This document shows positions 1-4,168 of a stretch of 5,244 bases of DNA, in pieces. How positions within the stretch are numbered: position 1 is the stretch's first letter; each line of letters starts with the position of its first letter. The notes under the pieces were generated by a model. The model was not told the DNA's origin. It did not search any database and worked only from the letters and a program-made list of their open reading frames with translations. Position numbers and translations under genes: made by a program. The stretch lies in assembly GCA_023228285.1 (NCBI GenBank), contig JALOBM010000117.1, positions 1-5,244 of the forward strand. Reading direction: 5' to 3'. Source of the DNA: Candidatus Cloacimonadota bacterium (GTDB lineage Bacteria; Cloacimonadota; Cloacimonadia; Cloacimonadales; Cloacimonadaceae).

Positions 1-774
1 AACAACCTGTTTTAATATATTGTTCTGAGTACCATACATACGATAATTTAGCGTATTGAACTTATTTTCTTCATCTAGAAATGATGTGAAACCAGATTTT
101 ACAGCTTGAATGCCGATTAACATAGATGCAAAATTCATAGCAGTGTCTACTGCTGCGCCCTTGACTTTCGTCCAAGCGGCAGCGACATTTTCGCTAATTT
201 TAAAATGTTCTGCACCTTTCTTAACTAATGATGCTGCACTATCGCCAGCAGAAGCCCAAGCTGATGCTACTTGCTCTCCTGCCTTAGATTGCTGCTTACT
301 ATGCTTCGCTAATGATGACATACTATCACCAGCAGAAGCCCAGGTAGATGCTACTTGCTCACTTATTTTAGATTGCTGCTCTGTTTGATCTAAGAATACA
401 CCATTATCAACACTCTGTGTCTTTATTTCCTTATTAAGAAGCTTATATTGCTTTACTTGCTTCTCTAGCTCTAGAGTAATCTTATGGTAATCTTTTGATG
501 CTAGTGTTATGCTCTTGCCAGTTTTGACAAAATCAGTATTAAACTTTGTAGTTGTTTTTGAAATCTGATCATTGGATACAACTATCGCTTCAAATTGTTT
601 TTGTATGGTCCCTAGCGTAGTTGCTACTTTTTCAGACAATACTTTACTGACATCTAATATGCCTTTTTGGATATTGGTGATAGAATCAAGCACATCACCA
701 AGACTAGCGATAGCTGGTCCGGTTCGAAGCTGGAAAGCAAGATTCAAAGCATAACTATTAATATCATCTGCCAT
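1..774 (-). CDS. Tape-measure-like phage tail protein, N-terminal part (C-terminus off the left edge)
   Basis: Reading the minus strand from the ATG at 774-772 gives 258 uninterrupted codons to the window edge, beginning MADDINSYALNL. An AGGGAG Shine-Dalgarno site lies 7 nt upstream, so this start is well supported. Residues about 30-120 look helical and rich in Lys, Gln, Ser and Thr. Residues 133-216 are three tandem 28-residue units, each with a Trp (W145, W173, W201). A hydrophobic helix follows (about 213-234, including ASMLIGIQAVKSGF), then a helix ending near FNTLNYRMYGTQ. Long helical, repeat-containing, Gln/Ala/Ser-rich N-termini followed by a hydrophobic helix are typical of tail tape-measure proteins, which set tail length. 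That assignment is inference: no catalytic motif exists to confirm it, and the total length is unknown. The gene follows the hub-like gene after an 11-nt gap on the same strand. Other possibilities are another helical virion protein or an ejected internal protein. Confidence 0.62.
   Translation of the reverse strand, partial: MADDINSYALNLAFQLRTGPAIASLGDVLDSITNIQKGILDVSKVLSEKVATTLGTIQKQFEAIVVSNDQISKTTTKFNTDFVKTGKSITLASKDYHKITLELEKQVKQYKLLNKEIKTQSVDNGVFLDQTEQQSKISEQVASTWASAGDSMSSLAKHSKQQSKAGEQVASAWASAGDSAASLVKKGAEHFKISENVAAAWTKVKGAAVDTAMNFASMLIGIQAVKSGFTSFLDEENKFNTLNYRMYGTQNNILKQVV
127..378 (-). repeat. Three tandem 84-bp (28-residue) units in the tape-measure-like gene
   Basis: Units lie at 378-295, 294-211 and 210-127, read on the minus strand. 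Units 1 and 2 share QQSK..EQVAS.WASAGDS..SL.K and match at about three quarters of their bases by hand count. Unit 3 is more diverged (FKISENVAAAW) but keeps the 28-residue register and its Trp. The graded similarity suggests a recent duplication of one unit beside an older copy. Confidence 0.85.
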
Positions 775-781
775 CTATTTG

Positions 782-787
782 CTCCCT
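782..787 (-). promoter_or_regulatory. Ribosome binding site of the tape-measure-like gene, overlapping the upstream stop
   Basis: AGGGAG on the minus strand, 7 nt before the ATG at 774. Its first two bases are the last two of the TAG stop (786-788) of the hub-like gene. Ribosomes ending the first gene would finish on the initiation site of the second, so translational coupling is likely. Confidence 0.75.
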
Positions 788-2156
788 AGGCTCCTTTACC
801 TACATTTTTTGCTGTTGCATCCCTGTCCAATCTATAACAATATAGATCTGTCACCCAGCTACCCGGTTTATAGATGTGATGAAACCCATAAACGATCCAA
901 TTTCCAGCAACAAAATATGGCGGTGCACCTTTGGCTGATGTCGATAAAGTGATATATATCGTATCAGCACCAAGACCCTCAGATCCAGACCATATGTAAT
1001 GGCCAAAAACACGAAATCTCATTCGCAATAAAGTAGAGCTAGATGAAAGATATGTTCCGCGTGCCTGACCGTCTATATATTCTTTATATTTTAAACCCAT
1101 ATCACCAGCAGAAAATTCTGGTATTGATTGTACATAGCTCCATCCAACACATGCGTCATCTGTTGGATCTGCATTAAAATCTGGCTTTGTATACGATTTC
1201 GATAAACCATTAGCACTATCTACTTTAGGCTTCAATTTATTGCCTGTTTGCCTATCACCAACAAATATAACGTCTTTCTTTTTCTTATATGCCGACTGAT
1301 CGAAATACGCACCAGATATTGATGACATCCCGCTAGTCACCAGTTGATGCTGCAACATTTGTAGCGCGTTGTCGCCGATAAACTCCCAATCAATTATATC
1401 GCCAGCTCTACTGTCTGAACTACCACCAAGTCCTCTCCATTCATATGTTGCTCTTTGTTTTGATTCTACTTTAGATTGTTCTTTGATTATCAGTTTCTCG
1501 CCATCGGGATAAAGCATCCATCTAGTCTTATCATCCGATACACTAGTAGACCACTCTAAGATAGATGAGATGAATGTTTTCGGATCCATTCGCATCTGCC
1601 ACCATCTATTCGATTGGCTATCTTTTGTATTTCCATCGAATTCGACTGTACATCTACTTTTACCATATTTCTCTACGACTTGTTTTATAACTGACGACAC
1701 ATTACCTTTATAGCTGCCGCCACCAGCATCACCACCGGTGAGGACATATGATGGGTAGTCAACCGCTAAAAATTCTATATCAGAAGAATTCGACCTTCCG
1801 CACGGTGCCATTGTCACTAGTGCATGCTGCTGGGTTTCCGTCTTAATGGTAGAACTTGCATTCCATTTTATTAGGCTTTGTATCTCGACTGGTGCCATTA
1901 CTTCTGAACGACTATAATCAAAATATTCATTACCAATGAGATATTTGTATATCGTAAAATGTGGATCGTGAAATTTGGCACATACTTGTTCACCGCCATT
2001 AAGCATGGCCATGAATTCATATTTTATACAGCTAGCGCCAATATCAACACCAACTGACGATGGACTAGAAGGAGAACGCACCTTGACGATAACAATCGGC
2101 GACAAACCCGTTTGCGGGATACTACTGTCAACGATGCGTTTATTTGATGTGGCCAC
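786..2156 (-). CDS. Putative phage tail hub / baseplate-type structural protein
   Basis: A 456-residue ORF starting at GTG (2156-2154), preceded by AGAGGAG at 5 nt. The frame stays open for 31 codons further, to an ATG at 2249, but that extension has no ribosome site and would overlap the plus-strand gene at 2230, so GTG is preferred. I cannot name a family with certainty. Residues about 190-228 (DPKTFISSILEWSTS, then RWMLYPDGEKLIIKEQ) resemble the part of gpD/gp27-type hub proteins where a helix leads into a strand ending 'dG..l.i'. The C-terminal part (about 398-443: DTIYITLSTS, VAGNWIVYGFHHIY, WVTDLYCYR) resembles the terminal beta module of such hubs, where 'sG.y.V..v.H....g...T.l...R' is common. 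No signal peptide or membrane segment is visible. It precedes the tape-measure-like gene with an 11-nt gap. In many siphophages the hub gene follows the tape measure, so the order is unusual. Phage structural protein is fairly safe; hub is inference. Confidence 0.6.
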   Translation of the reverse strand: MATSNKRIVDSSIPQTGLSPIVIVKVRSPSSPSSVGVDIGASCIKYEFMAMLNGGEQVCAKFHDPHFTIYKYLIGNEYFDYSRSEVMAPVEIQSLIKWNASSTIKTETQQHALVTMAPCGRSNSSDIEFLAVDYPSYVLTGGDAGGGSYKGNVSSVIKQVVEKYGKSRCTVEFDGNTKDSQSNRWWQMRMDPKTFISSILEWSTSVSDDKTRWMLYPDGEKLIIKEQSKVESKQRATYEWRGLGGSSDSRAGDIIDWEFIGDNALQMLQHQLVTSGMSSISGAYFDQSAYKKKKDVIFVGDRQTGNKLKPKVDSANGLSKSYTKPDFNADPTDDACVGWSYVQSIPEFSAGDMGLKYKEYIDGQARGTYLSSSSTLLRMRFRVFGHYIWSGSEGLGADTIYITLSTSAKGAPPYFVAGNWIVYGFHHIYKPGSWVTDLYCYRLDRDATAKNVGKGA

Positions 2157-2158
2157 AT
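2147..2158. repeat. 12-bp perfect palindrome over the hub-gene start codon
   Basis: ATGTGGCCACAT is its own reverse complement and contains the GTG start codon (2156-2154). It could be a protein site or fold weakly over the start in mRNA. With a four-base loop the stem is only ATGT/ACAT, so chance is also reasonable. Confidence 0.35.
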
Positions 2159-2229
2159 GAACTCCTCTTAGGTATGTTTGAGAGGTTAATTTATATACTA
2201 ATCGCACCACTATGCAGTAAATATAATAT
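2157..2229. promoter_or_regulatory. Divergent intergenic region between the hub-like gene and the small-gene cassette
   Basis: This 73-bp AT-rich gap separates oppositely oriented genes and should hold the promoter of the 89-aa gene and possibly one for the hub-like gene. On the minus strand TTACTG and TATATA are 17 nt apart, a weak sigma70-like pair. On the plus strand TATACT (2194-2199) is a fair -10 without a convincing -35. The hub-gene Shine-Dalgarno AGAGGAG occupies 2162-2168. No clear ribosome site precedes the plus-strand ATG at 2230. Promoter positions here are guesses; only the divergent layout is certain. Confidence 0.35.
2162..2168 (-). promoter_or_regulatory. Strong ribosome binding site fixing the GTG start of the hub-like gene
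   Basis: AGAGGAG on the minus strand, 5 nt before GTG at 2156. It is the strongest Shine-Dalgarno match in the window. An out-of-frame ATG two bases before the GTG is closer to the site but opens no long frame. Confidence 0.75.
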
Positions 2230-2499
2230 ATGAAATTATTATTCATCAATTACGACAGATCCAAAAAACCGGCACTATTCCTGCTCCTTGATGACGATGG
2301 CAAACGATTGGCATTGTTAAAGCATGCCGCAATGGATAAGTCTGAGATTCCGATAATAAGAGCTGCATTTCCGCTTCTATCTAGGATGTCAACTCCTGAA
2401 AAAATGATGTGGTTTAAAAAATTACGTTCTTGGAAGATGGCGTATCGACAATTCACAAAGGCTAAAGTTACTATTCTTTCGGAGTATACTCCGAAATAA
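2230..2499 (+). CDS. Small basic protein of unknown function, 89 aa
   Basis: It starts at ATG 2230, the first start after in-frame TAA codons, and ends with TAA directly after a 20-bp palindrome. The protein begins MKLLFINYDRSKK. It has alternating hydrophobic strands (KLLFINY, ALFLLLDDDGKRLALL), a helical middle and a Lys/Arg-rich C-terminal half (FKKLRSWKMAYRQF), so it is clearly basic. I recognise no domain, signal peptide or convincing membrane segment. No good Shine-Dalgarno site is visible, which lowers confidence. A 68-aa frame on the opposite strand (2456-2250) competes, but lysine content, strand agreement with the two downstream genes and the matching intergenic layout favour this one. 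It is the first gene of a three-gene plus-strand cassette divergent from the hub-like gene. A nucleic-acid-binding role would suit the charge but is speculation. Confidence 0.6.
   Translation: MKLLFINYDRSKKPALFLLLDDDGKRLALLKHAAMDKSEIPIIRAAFPLLSRMSTPEKMMWFKKLRSWKMAYRQFTKAKVTILSEYTPK
2477..2496. terminator. 20-bp perfect palindrome: terminator-like hairpin or operator
   Basis: TTTCGGAGTA is followed immediately by its reverse complement TACTCCGAAA. As RNA it can form an 8-bp stem with a TATA loop. It lies in the last codons of the 89-aa gene, just before its TAA, and is followed by AT-rich TAATTAAAT rather than a clean U-run. Its place between two genes and 3 bp upstream of a promoter-like sequence fits either a weak terminator or a dimeric repressor/activator site. 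The palindrome itself is certain; the function is not. Confidence 0.45.
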
Positions 2500-2528
2500 T
2501 TAAATCGACATTATTGTTGTGCTATGAT
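2500..2528 (+). promoter_or_regulatory. Candidate sigma70 promoter with extended -10 for the 119-aa gene
   Basis: TATGAT (2523-2528) matches the -10 consensus at five of six positions and is preceded by TG plus one base (TGC), the extended -10 form. TTAAAT (2500-2505), at 17-bp spacing, is a weak -35 (three of six). Transcription would begin near 2535, just before the ATG at 2547. It follows the 20-bp palindrome by 3 bp. Whether the host uses this consensus is unknown. Confidence 0.45.
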
Positions 2529-2546
2529 TGGTACACGAGATCAATC

Positions 2547-2906
2547 ATGGAATACGAAGAACTCAGAAAGAAATATAAAGAGAACGCGGTTTTAGCACTA
2601 AGACGGCGTAGGCTCGAAAGTCGAGTAGAGAATGGCGGATTATCCCTAGATAGGTTGTTGGCCTGCCAACAGGAAATTATTCGTCTCGACAAAGAAGTAA
2701 AGAGCAACAACGCTTTCTTCATTAATCTTGGTAATATTGGCGATCCGGCTTGGCTCAAAATAGAGCGAGAGCTAGACATGACCATGGAAGAATTCGCAAA
2801 CCCGCACGAGCACAAATCTGTTTTTCAAATAGTACGAAAAGTTTTGGGGACAGTATCGATGCTTATCATTGGAACTTGGATAATTGATAGCCTACGCAAA
2901 AAATAA
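2547..2906 (+). CDS. Small coiled-coil protein with C-terminal membrane anchor, unknown function, 119 aa
   Basis: ATG at 2547 is chosen. The frame extends upstream to a TTG at 2514, but that start would lie over the likely promoter, and a short GAGA ribosome-site match precedes the ATG by 6 nt. The protein starts MEYEELRKKYKENAVLALRR. Residues about 1-55 are highly charged and helical, with heptad-like Leu/Ile spacing suggesting a coiled coil. Residues about 56-90 are a polar linker with an acidic helix (KIERELDMTMEEF). Residues about 98-115 (VLGTVSMLIIGTWIIDSL) are one hydrophobic segment closed by RKK, which resembles a tail anchor with the N-terminal domain in the cytoplasm. I do not recognise the family. 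A lysis-related (holin/spanin accessory) or membrane-bound superinfection/anti-defence role is possible, but nothing here proves it. The 53-aa gene follows after 9 nt, so the two are probably co-transcribed. Confidence 0.7.
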   Translation: MEYEELRKKYKENAVLALRRRRLESRVENGGLSLDRLLACQQEIIRLDKEVKSNNAFFINLGNIGDPAWLKIERELDMTMEEFANPHEHKSVFQIVRKVLGTVSMLIIGTWIIDSLRKK

Positions 2907-2908
2907 GG
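2905..2908 (+). promoter_or_regulatory. Ribosome binding site of the 53-aa gene
   Basis: AAGG overlaps the TAA stop (2904-2906) of the 119-aa gene and lies 7 nt before the ATG at 2916. This supports both the reality of the short ORF and coupling to its upstream neighbour. Confidence 0.6.
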
Positions 2909-2915
2909 TAATCAA

Positions 2916-3077
2916 ATGCTGCTTACAAGCGAAGAAATTAGTGTGATTTTGTTGGCTTTGCAAGATAAATATGGTTTTGGCTACAACAGCGACACCAAAG
3001 AAGGTGACGTAAAAATCGGCCAACTTAAAGCCAAGCTATCTATTATGGGTGAGATGGCTAGCAAGACTAAGACGTAA
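2916..3077 (+). CDS. Very small conserved-looking phage protein, 53 aa
   Basis: ATG 2916 to TAA 3075-3077, 53 residues, beginning MLLTSEEISVILLALQDKYG. It has an AAGG ribosome site at 7 nt and starts 9 nt after the preceding gene. The shape is a short helix (SEEISVILLALQDK), a Gly/Tyr-rich turn (YGFGYNSD) and a second helix (VKIGQLKAKLSIMGEMAS). From memory, small phage ORFs with a 'GY..d..v..LqAKLSIM.E.A' ending recur in unrelated tailed phages, usually as hypothetical proteins; this needs a database check. No signal or membrane segment is visible. Its last 11 bp overlap the end of the oppositely oriented primase gene, so the transcripts would be antisense there. No function can be assigned. 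Confidence 0.65.
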   Translation: MLLTSEEISVILLALQDKYGFGYNSDTKEGDVKIGQLKAKLSIMGEMASKTKT

Positions 3078-4155
3078 GAAGTTTTGGCTTCGGTGCCATC
3101 TTAAACTGCTTAAGCCTATTTTCTAGATATAACCTTTGTTGTATGCTGAATGGTTTAATACTAGCTTCAAAGGTTTTTCTTATCTCAGTCGAATCGGCTA
3201 CTTTGACTAAATCGTTCCAGTCATTACTCATTTTACCGTCTGGTAATTTTACTATTGGTGGTAGTGCGTAATAAATCTTGTAGTTCAGCTGTTGTAATAT
3301 AGAAGCATTATGTAAAATGCTCTCGATGCCAGCTTTATCATTATCTGGTGATAGAATTATTCCATCTTTAGGGCCAAGCAATTTTAACTTCTTGACTTGC
3401 ACATTCGTCATAGATGCCCCGCCAGTTGCTAGACATTGATCCTCTAGCGTTAAACATACAAATATCGATTCTGTTATAACTACATAGCTGGCTGGCTCAA
3501 CTTGATCGAAGCCATAGAAAAATTGCCCCTTGGTGACTCCGACATTTTCTGGTGGAAATCTGAATACTTTATTTATGCGAGATCTACTTTGCCAATAGAC
3601 TAGATCATCATATTCATAGTATGGCCAAACAACGTTTAGGCCATTATACATAATCTTATATTTTTTGATTTTTCTATCATCGACACCCCTGCTACCAAGC
3701 CACGCAAGCAATCCAATTACTAGTTTAGACTTCGACTCATCAAACTTGGCAGTACCTTCTGGGAGTGCGAGTGATGTAGTCTCTTTCGATTCTGGGACTA
3801 GACGTGCTCTTTGGCCTTTAAATAACGCACGAACACCAGAAGACGCTCCAAGAACCTCTTGAACAGCCTCTGGAAACGAACAACTTCCACGTTTCTGTGT
3901 AAGATATGATTGAACAAATCTCAGAAATGTTCTATATTGCAGCTTGCCAGTGTTGGGATTATATCCTACCCACGAAGCGTCACCACGCCAATCGTGTGCA
4001 TATCCTTTAACACAAGAAATATTAAAATGATAGCCAGTGTCACCATCAAATGGATTACATACCCTAAGCTCGTCACCATTCTTGCGTGGTTTGCAATCTG
4101 GAAAATTCTTATAAACCCAAGCTGATATTTTGTCAGGCGGTATCGATATGTTCAT
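3067..4155 (-). CDS. DnaG/Toprim-type DNA primase, single-domain phage form
   Basis: The product should make short RNA primers for phage DNA replication. ATG at 4155 gives 362 aa (MNISIPPDKI); a TTG at 4185 in the same frame would overlap the upstream gene and has no ribosome site. Residues 29-58 align with the CHC2 zinc-finger region of DnaG-like primases (NPFDGDTGYHFNIS, then KGYAHDWRG), but the expected Cys ligands are absent; C33 and C48 are the only Cys near. Residues 150-217 match the catalytic-core start: RGVDDRKIKKYKI, then VVWPYYEYDDLVYWQSRSR, then FFYGFDQV. Toprim follows at about 223-315: acidic VVITES with E229, ATGGAS at 243-248, SPDNDKAG with D271 and D273, and NDWND at 311-315. 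No helicase domain follows, so a partner helicase must lie elsewhere. The gene lies 13 nt after the discoidin-domain gene on the same strand, an unusual neighbour for a replication enzyme. Confidence 0.88.
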   Translation of the reverse strand: MNISIPPDKISAWVYKNFPDCKPRKNGDELRVCNPFDGDTGYHFNISCVKGYAHDWRGDASWVGYNPNTGKLQYRTFLRFVQSYLTQKRGSCSFPEAVQEVLGASSGVRALFKGQRARLVPESKETTSLALPEGTAKFDESKSKLVIGLLAWLGSRGVDDRKIKKYKIMYNGLNVVWPYYEYDDLVYWQSRSRINKVFRFPPENVGVTKGQFFYGFDQVEPASYVVITESIFVCLTLEDQCLATGGASMTNVQVKKLKLLGPKDGIILSPDNDKAGIESILHNASILQQLNYKIYYALPPIVKLPDGKMSNDWNDLVKVADSTEIRKTFEASIKPFSIQQRLYLENRLKQFKMAPKPKLLTS

Positions 4156-4168
4156 ATGCGATGAAATA

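Noticed and set aside
110..388. Plus-strand 92-aa ORF with an internal repeat (SPAEAQ.DATCS)
   Set aside because: The repeat is the antisense image of the 28-residue units of the minus-strand tape-measure-like gene, which has a good start and ribosome site.
2157..2249. N-terminal extension of the hub-like protein to an ATG at 2249
   Set aside because: The GTG at 2156 has a strong AGAGGAG site; the extension is AT-rich, lacks such a site and would overlap the divergent gene.
2250..2456. Minus-strand 68-aa ORF opposite the first small plus-strand gene
   Set aside because: No ribosome site, unlike composition to its neighbours, and it lies wholly inside a plausible plus-strand gene aligned with two more plus-strand genes.
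3085..3098. Possible hairpin TGGC-loop-GCCA near the primase 3' end as a terminator
   Set aside because: The stem is only four base pairs, it lies in coding sequence and has no proper U-run after it.
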